Source of the DNA: Catenovulum adriaticum
GTDB lineage: Bacteria; Pseudomonadota; Gammaproteobacteria; Enterobacterales; Alteromonadaceae
NCBI RefSeq assembly: GCF_026725475.1
Contig: NZ_CP109966.1
Coordinates: 310,001 to 374,000 of the forward strand
Reading direction: 5' to 3'
DNA: 64,000 bases
This document shows positions 51,494 through 59,797 of this stretch, piece after piece. The position numbers were made by a program, and so were the translations under genes. Numbering within the stretch: the stretch's first letter is position 1; each line of letters starts with the position of its first letter. A model generated the notes under the pieces. That model was not told the origin of the DNA. It saw only the letters and a list, made by a program, of their open reading frames with translations, and did no database searches.

Positions 51494-52513
51494 ATGTCTT
51501 TTTGGAGCAAAGTTAGCAAAAATGCCTTTTACGTCGGCATGCTATTAATGCTCACGTTACCTTTGGCGTATGCGCAAAGTCAATCCGCAATCGAGCCCGC
51601 GAGCGATCAAGCTAAAGGAATCAGCTATATCTGGTGGAGTATGTTTTGGGTTGCTCTAGTGATATTTGTTGCTGTGATGCTTTTACTCGGCTGGGGCTTA
51701 TGGAAAGGTAGATCTAAAAAACCGACGCAATTAAGCTATCTAGCCAGTCGTAATTTGGTCGTTATTGCCGGTGTAGCAATTCCTCTCATTACCGTTTTAT
51801 GTTTAGTTGGCGGCAGCTTAATGTTGGGTCGTTCCTTGTCAGCGCAACCACCTGACGGTGCGCTAGAAGTTCGTATCACCGGTTGGATGTGGTGGTGGCA
51901 AATTGAGTATCTCGATGACAACAACAAGGTTATCGCAACCACCGCTAACGAACTGCACATACCAGTAAATCGTCCAATTAAACTCTACCTAGAAAGCGGC
52001 GATGTCATCCATAGTTTCTGGGTGCCACAACTGCACGGCAAAACGGATTTAATTCCTGGACGCACTAATTCTAGCTGGTTTGAGGCCAATGTCGCAGGTA
52101 CTTTTCGAGGACAATGCGCCGAATTTTGCGGATTACAACATGCCCTTATGGGCTTTTTGGTGGTTGCTGAATCTAAAGCTGAGTTTCAGAGTTGGTTAAA
52201 AAACCAGCAATCCGAATCACAACAACCGAAAAATAGTGAAACCTTAGCGGGTCAGCAGGTGTTTTTTAAAACTGGTTGTCAGCAATGTCATACCATCCGT
52301 GGCACTGATGCGGCTGGCACGGCAGGGCCCGACTTAACCCACTTAGCGTCTAGAGAGTCAATCGCTGCAGTGACCAGAAAAAATAGCCGAGCACATTTAG
52401 GTGGCTGGATTGCTGACCCTAACGGCATTAAGCCCGGCGCTAAAATGCCATTGTCCCAGTTAAATGCTAAGCAGTTATCTAATTTGCTAGATTATTTACA
52501 AAGTCTAGATTAA
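51494..52513 (+). CDS. ctaC: Cytochrome c oxidase subunit II with fused cytochrome c domain (caa3 type)
   Basis: A 339-residue subunit II with a signal peptide (ends 'PLAYA', about residue 27), two membrane segments (about 51-70 and 89-111) and a periplasmic CuA cupredoxin domain. CuA ligands are His173 and the cluster 'GQCAEFCGLQHALMG' (Cys208, Glu210, Cys212, His216, Met219). A C-terminal cytochrome c domain follows with 'CQQCH' (262-266) and a likely Met ligand in 'GAKMPLS'. It accepts electrons through haem c, passes them to CuA and on to subunit I. The start ATG 51494 is preferred to ATG 51473 because AGGTGA lies 8 bases ahead and the signal peptide then begins normally. First gene of a seven-gene operon. 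Confidence 0.93.
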   Translation: MSFWSKVSKNAFYVGMLLMLTLPLAYAQSQSAIEPASDQAKGISYIWWSMFWVALVIFVAVMLLLGWGLWKGRSKKPTQLSYLASRNLVVIAGVAIPLITVLCLVGGSLMLGRSLSAQPPDGALEVRITGWMWWWQIEYLDDNNKVIATTANELHIPVNRPIKLYLESGDVIHSFWVPQLHGKTDLIPGRTNSSWFEANVAGTFRGQCAEFCGLQHALMGFLVVAESKAEFQSWLKNQQSESQQPKNSETLAGQQVFFKTGCQQCHTIRGTDAAGTAGPDLTHLASRESIAAVTRKNSRAHLGGWIADPNGIKPGAKMPLSQLNAKQLSNLLDYLQSLD

Positions 52514-52570
52514 GTGAGCGAAACAGCAGACAAAAACGCTAGTCAGTGATTAAAAACAAGAGAAAAGGAC

Positions 52571-54517
52571 GTGAGCTTGAAAAACCAAATACCAACCGAA
52601 CAAGCTATTTTTGACCATCAGCAGGGATCAGAGCCAATATTGGATAAAACTTGGTTATCTCCTACTGGATTCTTTGGTTGGTTCACCCATGTGAATCAAC
52701 GGAAAATAGGTTTTCGTTTTGTTGTCACCTCATTAATTTTTTTCGCGTTAGGCGGACTATTAGCGCTACTGATGCGCTTACAGTTAGTACAACCTGAAAA
52801 TACCTTGATGGGCGCTGAGTTTTACCATCAAATAATGACAATGCATGGAACTACTATGATGTTCTTTTTTGCAGTGCCAGCAATGGAGGGGCTCGGTATC
52901 TACTTAGTCCCCTTAATGCTCGGTACCAGAGATATGTCATTTCCTCGGCTGAATGCATTTGGTTACTACGTTTATTTGATAGCAGGTATCACTTTATATT
53001 TGGCTCTATTTTTAGGTATGGCCCCAGACACAGGTTGGTTTAGTTATGTTCCTTTGGCTGGCATTGAATTTTCGCCGGGAAAAGGGGTCAGTTTCTGGAC
53101 AACCATGATCACTTTTATTGAGATTTCGGCTCTAACGGCAGCCGTGGAATTAATTGTGACTATTCTAAAACAACGAGCCCCAGGCATGACCTTGAATCGA
53201 ATGCCTATTTTTGTCTGGTCGATACTTGTGATGTCATTCATGATCGTATTCGCTATGCCTACTGTGATGGTCGGTAGCGTTTTATTGGCTTTAGATCGTA
53301 CTTTTGCAACTCAGTTTTTTGTTGCCGCTGGCGGCGGGGATCCTTTGTTGTGGCAACATCTTTTCTGGTTTTTTGGTCATCCTGAAGTTTATATTATAGT
53401 TGTCCCCGCGCTTGGGATTGTATCCACGATTATTTCCACGTTCTGTCAGCGTGAAATTTTTGGTTATACTGCGGTTGTACTCTCTATGGTTACCATTGGC
53501 TTTGTATCGTTTGGATTATGGGTACACCACATGTTTACCACTGGCTTACCACATTTAGGACTAAGCTTTTTTACCGCTGCCAGCGCCATGATCGCCATCC
53601 CTAGTGGTGTGCAAATATTTTGTTGGATCGCCACACTCTGGGGTTCAAAAGTGAGACTCAAAACGCCTATGCTATTCATCATGGGTTTTTTTGCAGTATT
53701 TGTAATTGGTGGATTAACAGGCGTAATGGCTGCTTCCATTCCATTCGATATGCAAGCCCATGATAGCTACTTTGTAGTGGCTCATTTGCATTACGTGCTA
53801 ATCGGCGGCGCTGTGCTACCATTTTTTGCTGGTTTATATTACTGGTACCCTAAAATGACGGGAAAAATGCTCAGTGAACGTTTAGGGCAATGGAGTTTTT
53901 GGCTAATATTTGTAGGATTGAATTTAACCTTTTTTCCTATGCATCAATTGGGTCTAGATGGAATGCCTCGTCGGGTTTACACCTATTTACATAGTATGGG
54001 ATGGGAAGACATCAATTTTTTTGTAACCTGTGCCGCTTTTTTAATGGCGTTTGGTTTTCTACTCACCTTTATTAATACGTTTATCAGTCCTCATAAATCG
54101 AAATCCGCAGGTAGTAACCCTTGGCAGGCAGATACGCTTGAGTGGTGGGCAGAATCGCCGCCACGAAATTACAATTTCCGACATCTACCCGTTGTAAACA
54201 GTCGCACGCCACTGTGGCAAAAAGCACCAATACATAAAGTGACAGGGATCCGTGCTGACCGCCGCGAGACATTAATTACAACCTTACTCGACGCAAAGGC
54301 CCAATCGGTTTGTATTATGCCTACCCCTACTTACTGGCCGTTTGTGCTTGCACTAACAGTGGGCTTTGGCTTTTTAGGTTTTATGTTTAAACCAATTTTG
54401 TTTGTAGTAGGTTTCTTTCTTAGTTTTTTTGCGATTTTGGGTTGGCTGTGGCCGTCACGTCCTTGGTTGGCAGAAAAGCCGCCTGAAGAGGGTCACCCTA
54501 TTCGAGGTTTACAATAA
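52571..54517 (+). CDS. ctaD: Cytochrome c oxidase subunit I (A-type haem-copper oxidase)
   Basis: A 648-residue subunit I. It has 12 core membrane segments and the expected ligands: 'MTMHGTTMMFFF' (low-spin haem His), 'FWFFGHPEVYIIVVPA' (CuB His, gate Glu and cross-linked Tyr), 'VHHMFTTGLPH' (two CuB His) and 'VVAHLHYVLIGG' (haem His pair). The HPEVY motif marks A1-type oxidases. The last ~100 residues add a hydrophilic stretch ('EWWAESPPRNYNFRHLP') and two membrane segments, as in caa3 enzymes. It reduces oxygen to water and pumps protons. The start is GTG 52571 or TTG 52577; AAGGA spacing suits the TTG better, leaving the first two residues uncertain. The stop overlaps the ctaE start (TAATG). 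Confidence 0.93.
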   Translation: MSLKNQIPTEQAIFDHQQGSEPILDKTWLSPTGFFGWFTHVNQRKIGFRFVVTSLIFFALGGLLALLMRLQLVQPENTLMGAEFYHQIMTMHGTTMMFFFAVPAMEGLGIYLVPLMLGTRDMSFPRLNAFGYYVYLIAGITLYLALFLGMAPDTGWFSYVPLAGIEFSPGKGVSFWTTMITFIEISALTAAVELIVTILKQRAPGMTLNRMPIFVWSILVMSFMIVFAMPTVMVGSVLLALDRTFATQFFVAAGGGDPLLWQHLFWFFGHPEVYIIVVPALGIVSTIISTFCQREIFGYTAVVLSMVTIGFVSFGLWVHHMFTTGLPHLGLSFFTAASAMIAIPSGVQIFCWIATLWGSKVRLKTPMLFIMGFFAVFVIGGLTGVMAASIPFDMQAHDSYFVVAHLHYVLIGGAVLPFFAGLYYWYPKMTGKMLSERLGQWSFWLIFVGLNLTFFPMHQLGLDGMPRRVYTYLHSMGWEDINFFVTCAAFLMAFGFLLTFINTFISPHKSKSAGSNPWQADTLEWWAESPPRNYNFRHLPVVNSRTPLWQKAPIHKVTGIRADRRETLITTLLDAKAQSVCIMPTPTYWPFVLALTVGFGFLGFMFKPILFVVGFFLSFFAILGWLWPSRPWLAEKPPEEGHPIRGLQ

Positions 54518-55146
54518 TGAGCACACAAATGAATAATGAACAACAGGCCACGAACGCAGATATAGATGTATCTAATTTCTCTCGTCATTTAAATGGCAGA
54601 AATGCGCCTATTTGGTGGGGCATCATTGGCTTAATTTTGATTGAGCTCAGCGTAGTGTCTGCTTTCACTGTGACCTATCTGTACTTATATATGCAACATC
54701 CACAATGGCCCCCTAATGATATTGAGTTGCCTCCTTTACTAATTCCTACTTGGTCAATGATTCTCATGTTATTGAGTTGCGTGACCATGTATCTTGCGGG
54801 TAAATCCGTTGAAAAAAGCCAGCCAAAAGGTTTTGTGATTTATACATTCGCATCTGTCTTTATGGCTTTATTAGTTCTGTGGATACGCTGGGGTCAGTTC
54901 GACAATTTTTCAATGAGTTGGAATGAACACGTATACGGCTCACTATTATGGACCATCTCAGGGTTTCATTTTATCCATATTGTCTCTGCTGCGATTGGCA
55001 CGGCTGCAATAGGTTTTTTCGGTGTTGCAGGATTTTATACGAAGCAGCGACAAATTGGTGTGGTGGTCGATACCATGTACTGGAACTTTGTTGCCCTTGC
55101 ATGGCTACCATTTTATTTTGTGCTGTATTATTTTCCTAGGTTTTAA
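54517..55146 (+). CDS. ctaE: Cytochrome c oxidase subunit III
   Basis: A 209-residue membrane protein of the COX3 family in its short five-segment form, typical of caa3 and quinol oxidases. 'IGLILIELSVVSAFTVTYLY' holds the conserved helix with Glu, 'SGFHFIHIVSAAIG' the conserved His pair, and the end 'YWNFVALAWLPFYFVLYYFP' matches the family's 'YWHFVDxVW' signature with substitutions. It stabilises proton uptake in subunit I. The ATG overlaps the ctaD stop by one base, indicating coupled translation. Confidence 0.88.
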   Translation: MSTQMNNEQQATNADIDVSNFSRHLNGRNAPIWWGIIGLILIELSVVSAFTVTYLYLYMQHPQWPPNDIELPPLLIPTWSMILMLLSCVTMYLAGKSVEKSQPKGFVIYTFASVFMALLVLWIRWGQFDNFSMSWNEHVYGSLLWTISGFHFIHIVSAAIGTAAIGFFGVAGFYTKQRQIGVVVDTMYWNFVALAWLPFYFVLYYFPRF

Positions 55147-55149
55147 ATA

Positions 55150-55533
55150 ATGATTAAACCCGCTTCACTTAAAAAAATTGGCGCTGGATACCTATGGCGT
55201 TTTTGGTTTATTGCCATCTTGGCTTGGGCACTGCAATTATTTGCTAGCTACGCGCTGGTAGAGTGGCATTGCACCCGCCCCCGAGCTTTTGATGAATTAA
55301 CGTTGCAGTTACTCGTGGGTATTTTAACAATCGTATGCGTGGTAACTGAGCTTGGTAATCTGTTTTATGCATTAGGTTATTATCGGCTTCTTAAGAAACA
55401 CAACAATAGCCATTCTCGCGAGATATTTATGGCAGCAGGCGCTATTTTAATGAGTGGTTTTCTTGCTGTGGCAATTTTTGTTCAGGGTTGGCCAAGCTTA
55501 ATATTGCCGGCGTGTCAGAGCGCAGGAGGATAA
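55150..55533 (+). CDS. Small membrane protein of the oxidase operon
   Basis: A 127-residue protein with three predicted membrane segments (about residues 15-38, 50-75 and 92-117), beginning 3 nt after ctaE and followed directly by ctaG. No family is recognised. 'YALVEWHCTRPRAFDEL' is a polar loop with one Cys and one His, and the C-terminus is exposed with another Cys. Size and place match the small subunit IV (CtaF-like) of caa3 operons, but sequence similarity is not evident, so this is only a guess. It may be an assembly factor or structural subunit. Confidence 0.7.
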   Translation: MIKPASLKKIGAGYLWRFWFIAILAWALQLFASYALVEWHCTRPRAFDELTLQLLVGILTIVCVVTELGNLFYALGYYRLLKKHNNSHSREIFMAAGAILMSGFLAVAIFVQGWPSLILPACQSAGG

Positions 55534-55535
55534 TG

Positions 55536-56456
55536 ATGCAAATTCGAATATTAATTTTGCTAATAAGCATGCTGCCTAATTGGGCATTTGCCCACGTAGT
55601 GCATATGCCCTTATCCGAACAATACCGCTTTCTTAACATAGATCCTGTGGCGGCATTATTACTGCTCATTATTGCTGTTTGTTATTATCGTGGCAGTCGC
55701 AAAATAAGTCAGCGACTTGATTCCAAACAACAAACATTTCGCAAGCATATGCACTGGTTTTGGTGGGGTTGGTTCACACTACTTATTGCTTTAGTTTCGC
55801 CAATAGATGCCATTGGTGAAGAGTTATTTTCTGTACACATGATTCAACACGAAATGCTGATGATGATAGCCGCGCCTTTGCTGGTATTATCACGTCCCGA
55901 ACAAAGCGTTTTGCTTGGCGGTAAAGGAATGATGACCTCTATTTTTCATCTTTTAACCGGGCGCTCGCCACTGATACTCAATTTTTATCGAAAACTGGTC
56001 ACACCGCTTTGGGGATGGGTGATACATTTTTTAGGGCTTTGGCTATGGCATTTACCCGTGCTGTTAAACGCGAGTTTAACTAGCACTTGGGTACATAGCT
56101 TACAACACGCCACATTTTTACTAATCGCATGGGTATTTTGGTATTCAATTTTCAGGCTTGATAAGTCTCACTCGATGGCTGCGGTTGTTTCATTATTCAC
56201 CACTGCTATTCACGCTAGTTTATTAGGGGCTTTGCTCACGTTTTCACCAAAAATTTGGTATAGCCCTTATGCTCATACTACGCAGCAATGGGGTTTAAGC
56301 CCTATTGAAGACCAACAATTAGGAGGGCTTATCATGTGGATGCCAGCAGGAATTGTTTTTATTGTAGCGGCACTCGTAACTTTGGCTCGATTACTAAGTT
56401 CTAACAACCAAAATCAACAAGCTTCAAACGAAGGATTTCTAGGTCGCAAAAAATGA
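55536..56456 (+). CDS. ctaG: caa3-type cytochrome c oxidase assembly protein CtaG
   Basis: A 306-residue membrane protein of the caa3_CtaG family, not the Cox11-like CtaG of alphaproteobacteria. It opens with a hydrophobic signal/segment ending 'AFAHVV', then six or seven membrane helices. Conserved His residues lie in 'VHMIQHEMLMMIAAPLLVLS' and 'WVHSLQHATFLLIAWVFWY', likely copper-binding. It is needed for active caa3 oxidase and probably serves in CuB insertion. Its frame is open upstream into the previous gene, but AGGAGG at 55524 points to ATG 55536 (or 55533, which overlaps the previous stop). It overlaps the next gene by 4 nt (ATGA). Confidence 0.88.
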   Translation: MQIRILILLISMLPNWAFAHVVHMPLSEQYRFLNIDPVAALLLLIIAVCYYRGSRKISQRLDSKQQTFRKHMHWFWWGWFTLLIALVSPIDAIGEELFSVHMIQHEMLMMIAAPLLVLSRPEQSVLLGGKGMMTSIFHLLTGRSPLILNFYRKLVTPLWGWVIHFLGLWLWHLPVLLNASLTSTWVHSLQHATFLLIAWVFWYSIFRLDKSHSMAAVVSLFTTAIHASLLGALLTFSPKIWYSPYAHTTQQWGLSPIEDQQLGGLIMWMPAGIVFIVAALVTLARLLSSNNQNQQASNEGFLGRKK

Positions 56457-56806
56457 ATATTTCAATGCGTGCTTTCACTATAATTACATTAGGTATCACT
56501 ATTAGCCTGAGCTTGGACTGTGTGGCTAGGGAACACGTAGATGATGGCCAAAAATTAATGATTAGCAAAGGGTGCAGCAGTTGTCACCAATTAGCCAAAT
56601 TACCTTCAGCCAAAGGATTAGTAGGCCCGCCCTTAGATAATATGGCCTTGCAAAGTTATATAGCGGGTGTGCTACCTAATAGCCGTGAAAATTTGACCAA
56701 GTTTTTGCTTAATCCGCAACAATTTCATCCTGATACCGCGATGCCAAAACCTGAAATTACTCAGCAAGAAGCGCAGCGCTTAACTGATTACTTATGGAAA
56801 GATTAA
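56453..56806 (+). CDS. Exported mono-haem cytochrome c
   Basis: A 117-residue class I cytochrome c with an N-terminal signal peptide (about 25 residues) and one haem site 'CSSCH' (41-45). Its second half, 'VGPPLDNMALQSYIAGVLP' through 'NLTKFLLNPQQF' and 'AMPKPEIT' (Met ligand), is clearly related to the second haem domain of the next protein. It likely donates electrons to the haem c of CtaC in the periplasm. The ATG overlaps the ctaG stop by 4 nt. Confidence 0.88.
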   Translation: MNISMRAFTIITLGITISLSLDCVAREHVDDGQKLMISKGCSSCHQLAKLPSAKGLVGPPLDNMALQSYIAGVLPNSRENLTKFLLNPQQFHPDTAMPKPEITQQEAQRLTDYLWKD

Positions 56807-56815
56807 TTTTTGCCT

Positions 56816-57694
56816 ATGACTCGAACACTCCTCATTAAATTTAACAAACGATTTTTTTCAATAACGGCTTTGGCTTTTGCTTTAATCGGGGCGGTGCTGT
56901 TCAGTCTGGTTTTTTTTGGAGCTTATAATGTCTCCGCACTGACAGGGCACACAAGCCCAGTATATAAATTTTTGGATTATACGCGGATCCAAGCAATAGA
57001 TGCACGTATAAAAGATCAAGTTCCAGATTTATCAACTTTTGATAAGCAAGAAACTGCCGTTAAAAGTTATGAGCAACACTGTATATCATGCCACGGTGCG
57101 CCCGGTGTCGCGCCTGAACCTTTTTCGTTGGGCATGATGCCGGCACCAAGCGCGATTGTTCGCGTCGCTCGTCAGCGTTCACCCGCTGAACTTTATTGGG
57201 TAATAGAAAACGGAATTAAAATGTCAGGCATGCCTGCTTGGAAATACCGTTTAAGCGGTCAGGAAATATGGCAATTAGTTGCCCTAATTAAGCAGCTACC
57301 CAAATTATCAAAATCTCAATATGCTCAACTAGCAAAACAGAGGAATACACCTAATCAGACAGCTTCGCATGTAAGTGAAACGGCATTTGTTTCCGCCAGC
57401 GAAAGGAATAACGAAACCCTTTCTGGGCAAGTGGCGCTACAACAATATAACTGTAACAGTTGCCATGTTATACAAGGTATTGCATCGGCCATTTACCATG
57501 TTGGTCCCCCGCTCAATAATATGGTTAACAGGCGATTTATCGCTGGCACATTGCCAACCACTCGTGAAAATCTAGTTAAGTGGATCATGAACCCACCTCA
57601 TTTTAAGCCTCAAAGCTTAATGCCCAACTTACAGGTTAAACGGCAACACGCTGAAGCTATGGTTGATTATTTATATGAAATTTCAGATAAATAG
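56816..57694 (+). CDS. Membrane-anchored di-haem cytochrome c
   Basis: A 292-residue protein with one N-terminal membrane segment (about residues 16-38) and two cytochrome c domains, haem sites 'CISCH' (89-93) and 'CNSCH' (213-217). The first domain has 'SGMPAW' as Met-ligand region. The second, 'VGPPLNNMVNRRFIAGTLP' and 'NLVKWIMNPPHFKPQSLMPN', is a close paralogue of the preceding mono-haem protein. It probably links a donor (bc1 complex or soluble cytochrome) to the oxidase. The ATG at 56816 is 9 nt after the previous stop; an in-frame TTG at 56810 also exists, and neither has a strong ribosome site. Last gene of the operon; no clear terminator follows. Confidence 0.88.
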   Translation: MTRTLLIKFNKRFFSITALAFALIGAVLFSLVFFGAYNVSALTGHTSPVYKFLDYTRIQAIDARIKDQVPDLSTFDKQETAVKSYEQHCISCHGAPGVAPEPFSLGMMPAPSAIVRVARQRSPAELYWVIENGIKMSGMPAWKYRLSGQEIWQLVALIKQLPKLSKSQYAQLAKQRNTPNQTASHVSETAFVSASERNNETLSGQVALQQYNCNSCHVIQGIASAIYHVGPPLNNMVNRRFIAGTLPTTRENLVKWIMNPPHFKPQSLMPNLQVKRQHAEAMVDYLYEISDK

Positions 57695-57795
57695 CAGTTA
57701 ACCACAGCAAATAAAAGCGATACCATTTGTTTAGCTTTGTAGCCAATCCACTTTATAATCTAATTTAACTTAAACATGTAAACATGCGTGTATGC

Positions 57796-57966
57796 TCACT
57801 TAGCCTTTTTCTTGACGTCTTCATCGTCTTTAAGATCTTTTAAAAATTCTTCAAGAGCTGAGCCGGGATCTTCTTCTCCGGCTATCGACTCAATGGCTGC
57901 CTGAGCTTCATCATGATCAAGCACTTTGTCGTGTTTCTTGTCGGTATGTTTCGGTTGACTGGTCAT
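57796..57966 (-). CDS. Small acidic/basic charged protein, 56 residues
   Basis: A 56-codon gene: 'MTSQPKHTDKKHDKVL' then 'DHDEAQAAIESIAGEEDPGS' and a helical 'LEEFLKDLKDDEDVKKKAK' end. It is rich in Asp, Glu and Lys and has no membrane segment or Cys, so it is probably cytoplasmic and partly helical. GAGGTAA seven bases ahead of the ATG is a good ribosome site. The gene lies alone in the gap between the oxidase operon and poxB. Its family and function are not recognised. Outside it, 57695-57795 and 57967-58081 show no gene. Confidence 0.65.
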   Translation of the reverse strand: MTSQPKHTDKKHDKVLDHDEAQAAIESIAGEEDPGSALEEFLKDLKDDEDVKKKAK

Positions 57967-58081
57967 TGAAAATTACCTCTGTTTATATAAACAATCATTT
58001 GCTTGCTTCTTCACACAAGCTTGCTATTAACCTTTTAATTTGTTTGGCTAATTCACTTTAAAGTATGATTCCAATCAATCA

Positions 58082-59797
58082 TTAACGCCAAAAATTATTC
58101 CTAAGCAAACTGTAAACATCACTGGTTTTGCCATTTAATACGGCTTTTAAACCAAATAATGCGGTAGAGGCTACATGTTCAGCCTCAATTTTGGGTGGCA
58201 TCACTAACTCCATATTGTTCACTTTAACATCTAAAAGTGCTGGACCATCATGTTCAAGCCATTCTTGCATTGCACTTTCCAACTCGTCAGCTTTTTCTAC
58301 TCGTGCACCATATAAGCCACAGCTTTTTGCCAATAAACTAAAATCTGGGTTTTTCAGCTCGGTATAAGCATCTAGCATCCCCTCAACGCGCTGTTCCATT
58401 TCTACAAAGCCGAGCGTTCCGTTGTTAAATACCAATAGTTTAACTGGCGTATTTTCTTGTACAAGTGTGAGCAAATCGCCCATTAACATGCTCAAACCGC
58501 CGTCGCCGCACATGGCTATTATTTGGCGTTCGGGGTAGGCCTTAGAAATACCAATGGCCTGCGGATAAGCATTTGCCATAGTACCGTGCAATAAGCTGGT
58601 TAAAAAACTGCGTTCTCCAGTAGCCTCTAAATGCCGTAACAGCCATACCATAGGCGTGCCACCATCAGCGGTAAAGGCTGCGTCATTATCAGCTAATTTA
58701 TTAAGTGTTTGGGTTAAAAACTGCGGATGAATCAAGCTATTATCAGGCTCGTTGGCACGGTCGAAATAAGCTTTATTGTCCTCTTGCCAGCGTTTTAACA
58801 TTTTATCTAAAAAACCTCGTTCGCTGCGCGGTTCAAGCGTTTCTAAAAGCGCATTAATCGTGTCACCAACGTCTCCTTGCAAACCTAAATGTATTGGCGT
58901 ACGTCGTCCAAGGTTTGTCGGATTTATATCTATCTGGACAATTTTAGCGTCTTCTGGATAAAACTGTGTGTAGGCAAAATCAGAACCCAAGCAAATAAGA
59001 AGATCGCATTCAGTCATTGCCTCAAGTCCGGAGCGGTTCCCTAAAATACCTGTCATTCCGACATTGTAAGGATTATTAGGCTCAACGAATTCTTTAGCTC
59101 GCGTGGTGTGAGCCACTGGCGCTTTTAAGCATTCCGCTAAAGCGATTACTTGATCGTGAGCGTGGCGCGCACCAATACCAGCATAAAGCGTTATTTTCTT
59201 TGCTTCAGTTATTAGCTGAGTTAATTTTTTTAGCTCGCTATCTACTGGGCGAACAAGTGTTTTGGGCCGATGAATGGCCCAAGGCAAGTCATCAGCGGTA
59301 TGTTCTTTAAACATATCGCCATTAACCACAATAACAGCGACTCCGTTACAGGCAAGAGCGGCTTGTGCCGCCATTGCTGTAACACGGCGAGCTTGCTCAG
59401 GATGAGAAATTCGTTCACAAAAAAATGAGCATTGTTCGTAAATTTTTTTCTGATCTACCGCTTGAATGAAGTTAAACCCCTCTTCAGCGCGATCAATGTT
59501 AGAGGCAATCATAACCACAGGGGCACCATTTCGATGGCTCTCGAAAATACCATTAATAAAATGCAAACTACCTGGGCCTGTGGTACCCGCACACACCGAC
59601 AATTCTTGAGTTAAATAAGATTCGGCCCCTGCAGCAAAAGCACCAACTTCCTCGTGGCGCACGTGCACCCACTGAAGTTTCGATTTGCTTATATGGCCGG
59701 TAAGGTGATTAATGGTGTCGCCCACTATTCCGTAACAACGTTTTGCGCCTGCATTAACGAGCGTATCAACAATAACTTCAGATACTGTTTTTTTCAT
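58082..59797 (-). CDS. poxB: Pyruvate:quinone oxidoreductase (ThDP- and FAD-dependent)
   Basis: A 571-residue thiamine-diphosphate enzyme of the PoxB type. The pyrimidine-binding domain has the catalytic Glu in 'VRHEEVGAFAAGAESYLT'. The middle FAD-type domain has 'ITLYAGIGARHAHD' and 'LICLGSDFAYTQFYPED'. The PP-binding domain has 'MCGDGGLSMLMGDLLTL' with 'NNGTLGFVEMEQ' completing the GDG-N motif. The C-terminal 'VYSLLRNNFWR' resembles the membrane-binding tail of E. coli PoxB. It converts pyruvate to acetate and CO2 and passes electrons to ubiquinone at the inner membrane. Its start overlaps the preceding glutamate-synthase-like gene by 4 nt (ATGA), so the two are coupled. Confidence 0.9.
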   Translation of the reverse strand: MKKTVSEVIVDTLVNAGAKRCYGIVGDTINHLTGHISKSKLQWVHVRHEEVGAFAAGAESYLTQELSVCAGTTGPGSLHFINGIFESHRNGAPVVMIASNIDRAEEGFNFIQAVDQKKIYEQCSFFCERISHPEQARRVTAMAAQAALACNGVAVIVVNGDMFKEHTADDLPWAIHRPKTLVRPVDSELKKLTQLITEAKKITLYAGIGARHAHDQVIALAECLKAPVAHTTRAKEFVEPNNPYNVGMTGILGNRSGLEAMTECDLLICLGSDFAYTQFYPEDAKIVQIDINPTNLGRRTPIHLGLQGDVGDTINALLETLEPRSERGFLDKMLKRWQEDNKAYFDRANEPDNSLIHPQFLTQTLNKLADNDAAFTADGGTPMVWLLRHLEATGERSFLTSLLHGTMANAYPQAIGISKAYPERQIIAMCGDGGLSMLMGDLLTLVQENTPVKLLVFNNGTLGFVEMEQRVEGMLDAYTELKNPDFSLLAKSCGLYGARVEKADELESAMQEWLEHDGPALLDVKVNNMELVMPPKIEAEHVASTALFGLKAVLNGKTSDVYSLLRNNFWR

